From Candidatus Rokuibacteriota bacterium (lineage in GTDB: Bacteria > Methylomirabilota > Methylomirabilia > Rokubacteriales > CSP1-6): DNA of 51,001 bases. The stretch spans positions 1 through 51,001 of the forward strand of contig QHSO01000003.1 of NCBI GenBank assembly GCA_003220475.1, written 5' to 3'. The translations under genes were made by a program, and so were the position numbers. The notes under the pieces are model-generated. The model was given only the letters and a program-made list of their open reading frames with translations. It was not told where the DNA came from and did no database searches. Position 1 is the first letter of the stretch, and each line of letters begins with the position of its first letter. Shown here piece after piece: positions 16,267 through 25,056 of the stretch.

Positions 16267-17010
16267 CTACTCGGTGACGGTTTCGAGGCGGGCGAGCAGG
16301 ACGGTGGCGTTGTCGCGGCCGCCGCGGTCGTTGGCGAGCGCCAGAAGCCTCGAGCATGCCGCGCGTAGATCTTGCGCGTCGCTGACGATCGCGGCGAGCT
16401 CTTCGTCCGCAACCGCTGACCACGCGCCGTCGGAGCAGAGCACGACGATGTCGCCGTGCTCTACGGGCGTGCAGCTGACGTCGACGCGCACGTCGGCCTC
16501 GGGGCCGAGCGCGCGTAGCAGGGCATGGCGTTGCTCGGCGGCCGCGGCCATGGCGCCGGTGGCGCCGCTGTCGATGAGGTGCTGCAAGACCGAGTGGTCG
16601 GTGGTGAGCTGCTGCGCGCGTCGGTTGCGCACGAGATAGGCTCGGCTGTCGCCGACGTGGGCGACGTACAGCTCACTGTCGAGCAGGACGGCCACCGTGG
16701 CGGTCGTGCCCATGCCGACGAGCTCGGCGGACTTGGCGGCGCAGGCGCGGATCCGATCGTTCGCGTCGGCGACCACCAGCACCGGCTGGGCGGTGAGCAC
16801 CGCGCCGAATGCGTCGTTGCCGTGGATGGTCGCCGCCGTCCTGGCGAGATCGGCGATGAGGTAGTAGTCCTCGTTGTTTCGGCGCTGCGTGCCGATGTCG
16901 CTGGCCGCCCCGACACTGGCCGTGGTGCGCCGCCACAAGCGTGGTCGATTCCAGAGTCTCCCGAGCAAGGCGCCGAGGCCCAGCGGGGACCGGTTGGTCA
17001 CCGTCGGCAT
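16267..17010 (-). CDS. PP2C-family Ser/Thr phosphatase with missing core segment
   Basis: A 247-residue PPM/PP2C-type protein. Conserved blocks: RRNNED (43-48), VGMGTTATV (98-106), HVGDSRAYL (118-126), LCSDGAW and RGGRDNATV. The key DGMGGH metal motif is absent. The sequence goes from LVVAD82 straight to ANDRIRA, where relatives have GMGGH and about 40 further residues. The frame is kept, so this looks like a clean in-frame loss of about 45 residues. Metal binding and activity are doubtful. It is the last gene of an operon with a Ser/Thr kinase, FHA protein and lipoprotein; its ATG is directly next to the lipoprotein stop. It would normally reverse the kinase. Confidence 0.85.
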   Translation of the reverse strand: MPTVTNRSPLGLGALLGRLWNRPRLWRRTTASVGAASDIGTQRRNNEDYYLIADLARTAATIHGNDAFGAVLTAQPVLVVADANDRIRACAAKSAELVGMGTTATVAVLLDSELYVAHVGDSRAYLVRNRRAQQLTTDHSVLQHLIDSGATGAMAAAAEQRHALLRALGPEADVRVDVSCTPVEHGDIVVLCSDGAWSAVADEELAAIVSDAQDLRAACSRLLALANDRGGRDNATVLLARLETVTE

Positions 17011-17011
17011 G

Positions 17012-17761
17012 TCACGGGTCTTTCTGCTTTCGCTGGACGTCGACGATGAGCGCGCGGACGCCCGGCGGCGCTTCGTGGCGACACATCTCCAGGGCCGGAT
17101 CGAGGGCCCACAACCGGCGGAGCTCGTCGCGCACGCGCTCGCGCTGCTCGGTGGCGAAATACGCGAAGGCGAGATAGCACCGCGCGTCGGCGAGCCGACG
17201 GACGCGCGTGTTGAGGTCCTCGATGTCCTCGAGGTCGATCAGCGCCTGCTGCAGTCCCCGCACGGCATCCCGGAATCGCGCGGAGACGTACGCGTCCTTC
17301 GCCTTCATCAACACCTGGGTGACGCCGCTGGCGGGCGAGCGCGCCTCGGCCTCGCCGAGCGCGCGCGACAGGCGGCGATGCTCGCGCGCGAGATCGTCGG
17401 CGCCGATGGCGAGATGCGCCTGGGCCAGGCCGTCGTAGGCGACGACGAGCTCATCCAGACGCAGGCTGCGACGATGGATCTTCTCGAGGTCCCACAGCGC
17501 TCGGTTGAGCGGCGGGACGGCGACGCGATAGTTGCGCGCGGCGAGCTCGCTGCGGGCGCGATCGAGATTGGCTCGCAGCGACGGATCCACACCGGACAGC
17601 CGGTACACGACGGGCTTGGTGATCCGCGACTCGAGGCCGAGCTTGGCGTCGGTCGAGACTTTCTCGAACGTCGCGCATCCGCCCGCGGCCAGCGCCGCTC
17701 CGGCGACGAGCGCGAGCAGGCTAGTCTGTGCTCGAGACAAAGCGGCCTGCCTTGAAGTCAT
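17012..17761 (-). CDS. Helical repeat lipoprotein
   Basis: A 249-residue protein with a lipoprotein signal peptide: hydrophobic stretch then lipobox LAAGGC at about residue 29. The mature part is alpha-helical and resembles degenerate TPR repeats (ARSELAARNYRVAVPPLNRALWDLEKI; MKAKDAYVSARFRDAVRGL). I do not recognise a specific family. The ATG at 17761 overlaps the kinase end by 41 bases; a TTG at 17740 would give a shorter signal peptide. Its place between the kinase and the phosphatase suggests a periplasmic or outer-membrane partner of this signalling operon. Confidence 0.75.
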   Translation of the reverse strand: MTSRQAALSRAQTSLLALVAGAALAAGGCATFEKVSTDAKLGLESRITKPVVYRLSGVDPSLRANLDRARSELAARNYRVAVPPLNRALWDLEKIHRRSLRLDELVVAYDGLAQAHLAIGADDLAREHRRLSRALGEAEARSPASGVTQVLMKAKDAYVSARFRDAVRGLQQALIDLEDIEDLNTRVRRLADARCYLAFAYFATEQRERVRDELRRLWALDPALEMCRHEAPPGVRALIVDVQRKQKDP

Positions 17762-19061
17762 AGCTCGCCCGTAACGGGTTTTCGGCGGTGTGCTCTTTCC
17801 CGACCGTGATGAGGTATTCCGGACTGTGCTCGGTTGCCCACTGGAATTGCACGCTGTGCTGCCCGTGTCTCACGCGAACACACGCCTGCGGCGTCTCGCC
17901 GACGGGCCGGCCATCGACGTAGACCTTCGCGAACGGCACGGCATTGACGCTGACGCAGCCACGCTTGGCACTCGGCTGTTGCGCGTCGACGACGCCCGGC
18001 GCCGGCACGCTCGTGCCGGCGGGCGACGACGGTGGGAGCGCGCCAGTCTTGCGGGGCTCGTCACGGGCCGCGATCACACGCTCCATGAGCGGGGTCGTAA
18101 CGATCCCCGCGACGATGGCCACGAGGATCGCGGCGGCGGCGAGCACGACGGTGCGCCCGCGCAGATAGGACGCCAGTGTGCCGACGCCGGTCGTCGTGCG
18201 CTCGATCGCCGCCGCCTGCATCAGCGCCTCGGCGAAGGCGGCGGCGTCCCGGTAGCGATCGTCGGGCTCCTTGTCGATGGCCCGGCGGATGACGGCGTCG
18301 AGCGCGGGCGAGACGGCGAAGTTCCGCTCGCGCGCCGGCACGGGATCGACGTGCAGGACCTCGTCGAGCACGGTGGCCACGTCGTCGCCCGGGAAGGCCT
18401 TGACCCCCGTCAGCGTCTCGTAGAGCACGACGCCCACGGCGAACAGATCGCTGCGAGCATCGCCCGGCGTGCCGCGCGCCTGCTCCGGCGCCATGTACGC
18501 CGGCGTGCCGATCATCATCTTCGTCTCGCTCGTCGGCTTGTCGAGGATCCGCGCCACGCCGAAATCGGTGAGCTTCGCGTTCCAGCGCGCGTCGACCATG
18601 ATGTTGCTGGTCTTGATGTCGCGATGCACGACGCCCTGGGCGTGCGCGTACTCGAGCGCGCGACACACCTGCAGCATCACGTGCACCGCGCGCGCGGGCG
18701 GCAACGGCCCGGCCTCGAGGACTTCCGCGAGCGTCCGTCCCGTGAAGTACTCCATCACGATGTAGGGCGTCTCCGATACGCGGCCGACGTCGTAGACGGC
18801 GACGATGCTCGGATGCGCCAGGCGCGCCGCGGCCATGGCTTCGCGGCAGAGCCGCGCGGCGATCGCCTCGAAATCGCTCCGGGCGACGCTGCTGGGATGG
18901 ATCGTCTTGATGGCGACAGTGCGGTCGAGGTCGCGATCGTGCGCCTTGTAGACGACGCCCATCGCGCCCTGCCCGAGGATCTCGAGCCCTTGGTACCGCT
19001 CTGGCACGCGCGGCGGCACGCTCGCGCTCGCGGCGGCTTCGGCGGAGCCGACTCGGGTCAT
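17721..19061 (-). CDS. Membrane-anchored Ser/Thr protein kinase with C-terminal PEGA domain
   Basis: A 446-residue Hanks-type kinase. Gly-rich loop GQGAMG (30-35), catalytic Lys52 in AIKTIH, HRDIKTSN (146-153), DFG (166-168) and GTPAYMAPEQ are all present, so it should be active. One membrane helix follows (about 305-327). The external part has a PEGA-type domain (VNAVPFAKVYVDGRPVGETP), found in surface-layer-associated or sensor proteins. It phosphorylates Ser/Thr on cytoplasmic targets, probably including the FHA protein encoded just upstream. Confidence 0.93.
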   Translation of the reverse strand: MTRVGSAEAAASASVPPRVPERYQGLEILGQGAMGVVYKAHDRDLDRTVAIKTIHPSSVARSDFEAIAARLCREAMAAARLAHPSIVAVYDVGRVSETPYIVMEYFTGRTLAEVLEAGPLPPARAVHVMLQVCRALEYAHAQGVVHRDIKTSNIMVDARWNAKLTDFGVARILDKPTSETKMMIGTPAYMAPEQARGTPGDARSDLFAVGVVLYETLTGVKAFPGDDVATVLDEVLHVDPVPARERNFAVSPALDAVIRRAIDKEPDDRYRDAAAFAEALMQAAAIERTTTGVGTLASYLRGRTVVLAAAAILVAIVAGIVTTPLMERVIAARDEPRKTGALPPSSPAGTSVPAPGVVDAQQPSAKRGCVSVNAVPFAKVYVDGRPVGETPQACVRVRHGQHSVQFQWATEHSPEYLITVGKEHTAENPLRASYDFKAGRFVSSTD

Positions 19062-19095
19062 GGTCGTGTCCGGCGGCGAGCCCTTCGCTCCGAAC

Positions 19096-19803
19096 TCAGG
19101 CGATCTCGTCGAAGAAGGTGAGCCGCAGTCCGCGCGTCTCGATCACGTCGCCGCCCTTGAGTGGCGCCTGGGCGACCACTGCGCCGTTCACGCGCATTCG
19201 ATGCCAGGAGGAGAGATTTCGTACCTCGTAGCCGGTGCGATTGCGGAGCACGAGGACGTGATGCTTGGGACCGGCGGGTACGCGCAGGTCGCACAGCGGC
19301 GATTGGCCGACCAGCACGGCGCTGCGCTCCAGCCGCTCCAGATAGAAGGTGTCCTGCTTGCCGCGCGCCTCCCACTTGAGATGCGCGCGGCGCTTGAGGG
19401 CCAGCGTCTTGCGCAGCCGTTCCACCTCTTTGAGATCCATGTGGAACGTCTCGCTCGGGCGCGGCAATTCCGGCTTCACGCCGACCTCGCGCTCCTGTAT
19501 GGGCAGCTTCATCACACGGTCGAAGAACAGCGAGAACTTGCCGAACGAGATCTCGTCGCCCCGCGACAGGGGCGTGGGCGCGGCGAGACGCTCGCCATTG
19601 ACGTACGTGCCGTTCGCCGAGCTCAGATCCTCGACGACCCACCGACCGTCGGCGGCCGGCTGCACCCGCGCCTGTCGGCGCGAGACCGACACGTTGTCGA
19701 TGACGATGTCCATGTCCTCGCCGCGCCCGATGTTCACGGCCGACGTCGTGAGCTCGTACGCCTTGATCGGCGTACGTTCCGCGACCAGCGTCAGTGTCGG
19801 CAT
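19096..19803 (-). CDS. Tandem FHA-domain protein
   Basis: A 235-residue protein with two phosphothreonine-binding FHA folds. The first (about 20-95) has the canonical [16 protein letters not shown] and [10 protein letters not shown] motifs. The second (about 165-232) is more diverged ([19 protein letters not shown]) and has lost the Ser of the first loop. Start at ATG 19803, 16 bases after the aquaporin stop. It lies immediately upstream of the kinase, a common arrangement in which the FHA protein reads kinase output. Confidence 0.88.
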   Translation of the reverse strand: MPTLTLVAERTPIKAYELTTSAVNIGRGEDMDIVIDNVSVSRRQARVQPAADGRWVVEDLSSANGTYVNGERLAAPTPLSRGDEISFGKFSLFFDRVMKLPIQEREVGVKPELPRPSETFHMDLKEVERLRKTLALKRRAHLKWEARGKQDTFYLERLERSAVLVGQSPLCDLRVPAGPKHHVLVLRNRTGYEVRNLSSWHRMRVNGAVVAQAPLKGGDVIETRGLRLTFFDEIA

Positions 19804-19819
19804 CGAATCTCGTCCCGAT

Positions 19820-20593
19820 CTAGCGCCGGCCGTTTCCGCGAACCAGAGCCTGGTGCGCGAGCGCTGCGAGCATGCCGCCCACGAGTGGGCCGGCCCAGAA
19901 GATCCACTGCTCATGCCACACCCCCGACACGAACGCGGGTCCGAAGCTGCGTGCCGGGTTCATCGAGGCGCCCGTCAGAGGCGTGGCAAAGAGATAACCG
20001 AGCACGCTCGTGAGTCCGATGGCGGCCAGGCCCAGCGCGGCCGGACGCGAGCCGCCCATCGTCGCCGTCATGAAGGCCGACACGAGCATGAACGTCACCA
20101 CGATCTCGGTCGTCAGCCCACCGGCGATCGAAACGTTGCCGCCGAGCCCGTGCGCCCCGAGGTTGCCGTGCGTGCCTTGCGGCATGATCAGCGTGAGGAC
20201 GAGCGCACCGGCCACCGCGCCCAGGCACTGCATGACCATATACATCGCGCCGCGCGTGACGTTCATCTTCCGCGCGATCATCATCGCGAAGGTCACGGCG
20301 GGGTTGAGATGACCACCCGACATCGGCATCGTCGCCGCGACGAGCATCAAGAACGCGAGCCCCTGCGCGAGAGCGAGCACGAGAAGGCGCGCCGACGCGA
20401 GCTTCTCGCCGAGGATGCCGCCGGTCACGATCACCGTGCCGGCACCGAGGATGACGAACAGAAGACTGCCGAGGAACTCCCCGAGAAGGGCGCGCCGCGT
20501 ATCGGCAGCGGCCAGTTCGGCCCTGACGGTCGCGGGAGCGCGCACTGTGAAATGGACCATTCCGTTTCGGCGCACTGCCTCTGTTTTCGCCAT
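19820..20593 (-). CDS. Aquaporin / MIP-family channel
   Basis: A 257-residue channel with six membrane helices and two half-helix NPA loops: HLNPAVTF (NPA at 97-99) and [10 protein letters not shown] (NPA at 212-214). The Arg after the second NPA gives the usual selectivity filter Arg. It conducts water or small neutral solutes across the inner membrane. The N-terminal 30 residues are a polar cytoplasmic extension. GGAGGGG precedes the ATG at 20593. It is the first gene of the kinase/FHA/phosphatase operon, so turgor or osmotic signalling is a plausible theme. Confidence 0.93.
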   Translation of the reverse strand: MAKTEAVRRNGMVHFTVRAPATVRAELAAADTRRALLGEFLGSLLFVILGAGTVIVTGGILGEKLASARLLVLALAQGLAFLMLVAATMPMSGGHLNPAVTFAMMIARKMNVTRGAMYMVMQCLGAVAGALVLTLIMPQGTHGNLGAHGLGGNVSIAGGLTTEIVVTFMLVSAFMTATMGGSRPAALGLAAIGLTSVLGYLFATPLTGASMNPARSFGPAFVSGVWHEQWIFWAGPLVGGMLAALAHQALVRGNGRR

Positions 20594-20822
20594 GTCGCCC
20601 CTCCGCCTTCGTTCGGTTTGGAGACTCGGGACCGTGCCGAATGAGCATCTTCCGGGCCAGGCCAAACGGCGGGGAACTACGCTGATTCCGCGCTGATTCG
20701 GCGGGGCGGGCCGAGCCGCGACACTCCATTCTGTCATCCCGCGACGTGCCACTTTGGTCAGCGTGGGCGAATGACGCGGACTCGATCATGTTGGTGTAGG
20801 CTCGGGGGCCGAAGGAGGGTCT
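20594..20822. other. Divergent intergenic region, aquaporin / omptin-like gene
   Basis: This 229-base gap separates two divergent start codons and must hold both promoters. A possible -10 (TAGGCT) lies about 20 bases before the GGAGG of the omptin-like gene. I see no convincing -35 or inverted repeat. Confidence 0.4.
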
Positions 20823-21737
20823 ATGCGTCGTCGCGCTATCGCGGCCGTGTGGTTCCTGTTCGCCTTCGTTGCCGTCTCGTCCCCCGCCTGGGCGCAGCTG
20901 CCGGCCGATTCGTCGCTGACGCTCGGCGGGCGCGTGTGGGTGACGTCGGGCTACAGCACCAATAGCACCGGACTGTCCGAGCTCCGATGGCGCGGGGTCG
21001 ACAGCGTCGTGCCCGAGCTCAACGTCGACTTCGTGTTCAAGCGCCTCGTGCTGCTCGGGAGCATCGGCGGCGGCGTGATCAAGCAAGGCGTCCTCATCGA
21101 CGAGGACTTCGAGGATCGTGACCACGACGTCCGCTTCTCGCGCACGCGCTCGGACGCCGACGACACCGGCCTCTTCTACTTCAACGTCGACGCCGGCTAC
21201 CGCCTCGTGCGGTGGGGCTCGCGCGAGGAGCCGGGCTTCCTCGATGTGCTCGGCGGCTTTCAGTACTGGCACGAGAAATACGTCGCCTTCGGGGCGACGT
21301 CGGGCTTTCCTGCCGTCGTTCCGCCGATTTCGAATGGCGAGCGGGTGATCACGCAGGACTGGTACTGGTACAGCCTTCGGCTCGGAGCACGCACCCAGGT
21401 TCCGATCGTCGGCGGGCTGAGCGCGAGAGCGCGCGGCTACGTGATCCCGTGGTCGATGAGCGTCGTCGACGACGTCCATCACAAGCGCAGCGATCTGCTG
21501 CACGATCCGAGCTTTCACGACGAGGCGGGCGGCGGCGTCGGCGTTCAGCTCGACGCCGGCATCACGTATCGTGTCTGGCGCGGCCTGTCGGTCGAGGTCG
21601 GCTACCAGTACTGGTGGATCAAGTCGGGCGAAGGCACGTCGACGGCGAGGACGCCCGACGGAGACTTCGACGGCAAGCTCCTCGAAAACAAAACGGAGCG
21701 CCACGGTCCATACCTGAGCGTGCAGTACCGGTTCTGA
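20823..21737 (+). CDS. Omptin-like outer-membrane beta-barrel protease
   Basis: A 304-residue protein with a signal peptide (cleavage after PAWA, about residue 24) and a C-terminal Phe typical of outer-membrane barrels. It matches the omptin fold in length and in catalytic sites. LIDEDFED carries Asp93 and Asp95, equivalent to the OmpT Asp83/Asp85 pair. VVDDVHH carries Asp217-x-His219, equivalent to Asp210/His212. The NGERVI stretch also parallels OmpT. Overall similarity is otherwise weak. Omptins cleave between basic residues and degrade host or antimicrobial peptides on the cell surface. GGAGG precedes the ATG. Confidence 0.75.
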   Translation: MRRRAIAAVWFLFAFVAVSSPAWAQLPADSSLTLGGRVWVTSGYSTNSTGLSELRWRGVDSVVPELNVDFVFKRLVLLGSIGGGVIKQGVLIDEDFEDRDHDVRFSRTRSDADDTGLFYFNVDAGYRLVRWGSREEPGFLDVLGGFQYWHEKYVAFGATSGFPAVVPPISNGERVITQDWYWYSLRLGARTQVPIVGGLSARARGYVIPWSMSVVDDVHHKRSDLLHDPSFHDEAGGGVGVQLDAGITYRVWRGLSVEVGYQYWWIKSGEGTSTARTPDGDFDGKLLENKTERHGPYLSVQYRF

Positions 21738-21755
21738 GCAACCCGGAGGTAACGC

Positions 21756-21857
21756 ATGAGCGGCGCCGTGTACAAGGTCGTCGGCGCGATTCTCGTGGCC
21801 GCGCTCGTGGTGGACTTCGCCTGGGTCATCAAGACCGCGCTGAGCGCGGCCCACTGA
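21756..21857 (+). CDS. Small single-pass membrane peptide
   Basis: A 33-residue frame (MSGAVYKVVGAILVAALVVDFAW...) with an excellent ribosome site (CCGGAGGT, six to seven bases before the ATG). It starts 18 bases after the omptin-like stop, so it is probably co-transcribed. It is one hydrophobic helix with a short polar tail. Its last 29 bases overlap the 3' end of the opposite-strand amidohydrolase. Function unknown. Confidence 0.55.
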   Translation: MSGAVYKVVGAILVAALVVDFAWVIKTALSAAH

Positions 21858-23529
21858 CGGCCGCGCGCAGGACCCGACCCGGATACGCGCCGGTGTGCTG
21901 GCCGTGGTCCACCACGACCTCGCCGCCGACGATCACGTAGTGCACGCCGTCGGCCGCCTGCACCCGCCGCGGCGTCCCCGACGGACCATCGCGCGAGATC
22001 TCGTCCTCTTTCACCCCGATCGTCGCCGGATCGAACACCATGAGGTCCGCGGCCATCCCCTCGCGCACCAGCCCACGATCGCGCAGTCCCATGATGCGCG
22101 CCGGCTGGAAGGTGTAGCGACGAATCGCGTCCTCGAGCGTCAGCAGCTGCCGCTCGCGGACCCATTCGGCGAGCACCCAGCTGGACTCGCCGGCAGTGCA
22201 GAAGTTGGTGTTGAGATGCGCGCCGGCGTCCGACTGCGAGGGAATGGCGTGCCCGGTCTTCACGAACTCGGCGAGGTCGACGTCCTCGGCGGGCGGCCGC
22301 GACTGTAGCTGGAACTCGGTCTCGAGCTGCTCGCCCAGTGCCAGATCCAGCATCACGTCCGCGACATGCTTGCCTTGCTCCGCGGCGAGATCGGTCAGTG
22401 AGCGGCCCTCGAGGCCGCGGTGCTGCGCGAGCGCGGTCTTCTTCACCACGATCGACTGCCACTTGATGAATCGCCCCGGCACGCCGGGGCGGCGGCGCTG
22501 ACGCTTGTCGGCCCACTCCCGAAGCTCGGCGCGCTTGCCCGGGTCGTGAAACGCGGCCAGGCGCTCCTCGAGTGGCTTGGCCATCGCGACGTCCCACACG
22601 TCGAGGTTGCTGAAGAACGTCGTCTTCTTCAGCGTGAACCGCGGATTGAAGGGAATGGCCCGCAGCAGTGCGTAGAGCTGCGCGCCCTCGCGGGTGGCCG
22701 CTTCCACGCGCGGGCGCGGCGCCGCGTCGAAGGTGAGGAAGAACACCGGCCGACCGCTGGCGCGCGCGACGTCGGTGAGGTGCGCGTGGTCCGACTCGGT
22801 GGGCGCGGCGGCGCCCTTGGGAAGGATCTCGATGACCCCGCGATTGAACTCGGCGAGCGTACGGCCCAGCGCGACCCGCTCGTCGTCCGCGGCCAGCCGC
22901 GTGGGCACGGGCTCGCCCTTCGGCCCGGCGTGCGTCGGGGAGTCGGTGGTGCTCCAGCCCCATGCCCCGGCCTCCATCGCCGCGCGCAGCAGTTGCTGCA
23001 TGACGGCGATCTCGTCCTCCGTGGCCGTGCGATCCCACGCGGCCTTGTCCATGGCCGACAGCCGCAGGGGATTATGGCCGACGAGGGGCATGAGGTTCAT
23101 GCCGAGCCCGATGTCGATCGCCTTGAGATATTCGTCGAAGGTCTGCCACGTCCACGGAAGCACCGCGCTCAGCGAGCGCACGGGCAGGTCCTCGACACAG
23201 CAGAACGTGGCGAGCATGGCCTCGCGATGCTCGGGCCGCAGCGGCGCCAGCGTGAGGCCGCAGTTGCCCATCAGCGCCGTGGTCACGCCGTGCCAGACCG
23301 AGGACGTGCAGAGCCGGTCCCAGAACGGCTGCGCGTCGTAGTGCGTGTGCAGGTCGATGATGCCCGGCGCGACGACGAGGCCATCCGCGTCGATGGTGCG
23401 CTCGGCGGCCGCGCTCACGCGCCCGATCTCGACGATGGCGCCGTTCTTCACCGCGACGTCCGCGCGATAGCGCGAAAAGCCACTGCCGTCCACGACCATG
23501 CCGTGCTTGATGATCAGGTCGTACGCCAT
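21829..23529 (-). CDS. N-acyl-D-amino-acid deacylase-like amidohydrolase
   Basis: A 566-residue amidohydrolase-3/D-aminoacylase family protein. The composite N- and C-terminal beta-sandwich (DLIIKHGMVVDGSG; GTPRRVQAADGVHYVIVGGEVV) flanks a TIM barrel with the metal site DLHTHYDAQ, the GNCGLTLAP block and the catalytic Asp in SQSDAGAH. Relatives hydrolyse N-acyl-D-amino acids or related amides; the exact substrate cannot be read from sequence. It follows the beta-hydroxyacid dehydrogenase by 21 bases, in the same direction. Confidence 0.88.
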   Translation of the reverse strand: MAYDLIIKHGMVVDGSGFSRYRADVAVKNGAIVEIGRVSAAAERTIDADGLVVAPGIIDLHTHYDAQPFWDRLCTSSVWHGVTTALMGNCGLTLAPLRPEHREAMLATFCCVEDLPVRSLSAVLPWTWQTFDEYLKAIDIGLGMNLMPLVGHNPLRLSAMDKAAWDRTATEDEIAVMQQLLRAAMEAGAWGWSTTDSPTHAGPKGEPVPTRLAADDERVALGRTLAEFNRGVIEILPKGAAAPTESDHAHLTDVARASGRPVFFLTFDAAPRPRVEAATREGAQLYALLRAIPFNPRFTLKKTTFFSNLDVWDVAMAKPLEERLAAFHDPGKRAELREWADKRQRRRPGVPGRFIKWQSIVVKKTALAQHRGLEGRSLTDLAAEQGKHVADVMLDLALGEQLETEFQLQSRPPAEDVDLAEFVKTGHAIPSQSDAGAHLNTNFCTAGESSWVLAEWVRERQLLTLEDAIRRYTFQPARIMGLRDRGLVREGMAADLMVFDPATIGVKEDEISRDGPSGTPRRVQAADGVHYVIVGGEVVVDHGQHTGAYPGRVLRAAVSGPRSARS

Positions 23530-23550
23530 GTCAGCCCTCGCCGGCGCGCG

Positions 23551-24459
23551 TCAGCGCGCGCCTCTGGAGACGCTCAGCCCGAACCGCTCTTCGACGACGT
23601 GCGTGACTCCCGAGAAATCCTGCCCCGGCCACTTCGCCCTGGCCGCAGTGTACGCCGCCAGCGTCTCTTTGAGGATCGGCATGCGCTCGAGATCGGCGCC
23701 GGCCATCCGCGCGGCGAGCGACACGTCCTTGTGCATCAGTTCGACGGTGAACGTGGCGTCGAAGTTTCCCTCGACGACACGCATCGCGCGCCGATCGAAG
23801 TAGGTGGAGTACGCCATGCCGCCGCCCTGGCGGACGACCTCATAGTAGGTCTGCGGATCGACGCCGAGCCGCGCCGCGAGCGCGAGTGATTCGGCCACCG
23901 CCACCGCGTTCACCGCGCCGAGCGCATTGTGCAGGAGCTTGATGCGATTGCCGGCGCCCGAGGGCCCCACGTACATCGTGAGACGCCCGATGACGTCGAG
24001 CATGGGCTGCACGGTCGCCAGCGCCTCGCGCTCGCCGCCGACCATGAAGAACACCTCACCGCTCTCGGCCTGCGGCGACGAGCCCAGCATCGGCGTATCG
24101 AGATGGGCGACGCCCCGTTCGCGCGCCGCCGCACTGATTTTCTGCGAGGTCTCGGGCGTGACCGTCGAGCAGTCGCAGGTGACGAGCCCCGGCCGCGAGC
24201 CGGCGAGCACACCGGCGGCGCCCAGGTACGTGTCGAGCACGATCTCGTCGTTCGGCAGCGCGCTGAACAGCACGCCGGCACGCGCCGCGACCTCGTGCGC
24301 CGTGCCGTGAACGGTAATGCCCGAAGCGGCGCCGGCGCGCTTGGCGGCGTCGGGGGACACGTCGTGCACGTGCACGGCCCACCCCGCCGCCGCCAGGTTG
24401 CGCGCCATGGGGAAGCCCATGCGCCCCAGTCCGATGAAGCCGATCTCGCCCTTCGCCAT
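23551..24459 (-). CDS. NAD(P)-dependent beta-hydroxyacid dehydrogenase (3-hydroxyisobutyrate dehydrogenase family)
   Basis: A 302-residue oxidoreductase. Rossmann motif GFIGLGRMGFPMARNL (7-22); substrate region DTPMLGSSPQAESGEVFFMVGG replaces the more usual DAPVSGG; catalytic Lys in GAGNRIKLLHN. The all-helical C-terminal half is complete. It oxidises or reduces a short-chain beta-hydroxyacid or semialdehyde. The variant substrate loop means the usual substrates should not be assumed. Related enzymes include 2-(hydroxymethyl)glutarate dehydrogenase of nicotinate fermentation, of interest given the enamidase-like gene 9 kb away. Confidence 0.87.
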   Translation of the reverse strand: MAKGEIGFIGLGRMGFPMARNLAAAGWAVHVHDVSPDAAKRAGAASGITVHGTAHEVAARAGVLFSALPNDEIVLDTYLGAAGVLAGSRPGLVTCDCSTVTPETSQKISAAARERGVAHLDTPMLGSSPQAESGEVFFMVGGEREALATVQPMLDVIGRLTMYVGPSGAGNRIKLLHNALGAVNAVAVAESLALAARLGVDPQTYYEVVRQGGGMAYSTYFDRRAMRVVEGNFDATFTVELMHKDVSLAARMAGADLERMPILKETLAAYTAARAKWPGQDFSGVTHVVEERFGLSVSRGAR

Positions 24460-24488
24460 GTCGTCCTCCGAAGGGCGAGCTTAACGCG

Positions 24489-24968
24489 TCAGGAGACCTT
24501 GCGCTCCTTGACCTCGCCGTGCTGGATCTCGCCGCGCCAGGCGCCCGTCTCGCGGCCGCGCCGCTCGATGAACTCCTGGAAGCGCTCGAGGTCGCCCTTG
24601 ACGCGGACCTTCACGATGCCGAGCGCGTCGGCGACGTTCTCGACGGCGCCCTGCGGATCGTAGTCGACCTGGAGCATCACGCGTGTGCGGTTGTCGTCGA
24701 TCCGGTGAAAGGTCACCGCGCCCGCGTTCCATGCGCCGCCGCGGCTCGTCCACGCGATGCGCTCGTCGGGGCGCTGCTCGACGATCTCGGCGTCCCATTC
24801 CTTTTCCTTGCCGCCGATGACCGCGCGCCAGTGCAGGCGCTTGTCGTCGAGCTGATGAACTTCCTTCACGCCCTCCATGAAGCGCGGAAACTCCTCGAAC
24901 TGCGTCCACTGGTTGTAGACCGCCCGAAGCGGTGCATTGACCTCGATGGACTGCTCGATAGTCGCCAT
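24489..24968 (-). CDS. SRPBCC (START-like) family protein, cyclase/dehydrase type
   Basis: A 159-residue single-domain protein starting MATIEQSIEVNAPLRAVYNQWTQFE, the standard opening of the coenzyme-Q-binding/polyketide cyclase-like SRPBCC family, with a hydrophobic ligand cavity. I choose ATG 24968, preceded by AGGAGGGG. No catalytic residues can be assigned. It sits between the TlpA-like gene and the dehydrogenase, all on the minus strand. Confidence 0.85.
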   Translation of the reverse strand: MATIEQSIEVNAPLRAVYNQWTQFEEFPRFMEGVKEVHQLDDKRLHWRAVIGGKEKEWDAEIVEQRPDERIAWTSRGGAWNAGAVTFHRIDDNRTRVMLQVDYDPQGAVENVADALGIVKVRVKGDLERFQEFIERRGRETGAWRGEIQHGEVKERKVS

Positions 24969-25056
24969 GATGAACCCCTCCTGAACATTCGATCGGGCTG
25001 GTAGTGCGGTCGCAACTTCGGTGCCACCGAGCACCGGTGGAGGGACGCGGCGCGAA

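Noticed and set aside
15962-16423. Minus-strand ORFs across the tRNA and repeat
   Set aside because: They translate the tRNA complement and the duplicated repeat into Arg/Gly-rich sequence; no gene.
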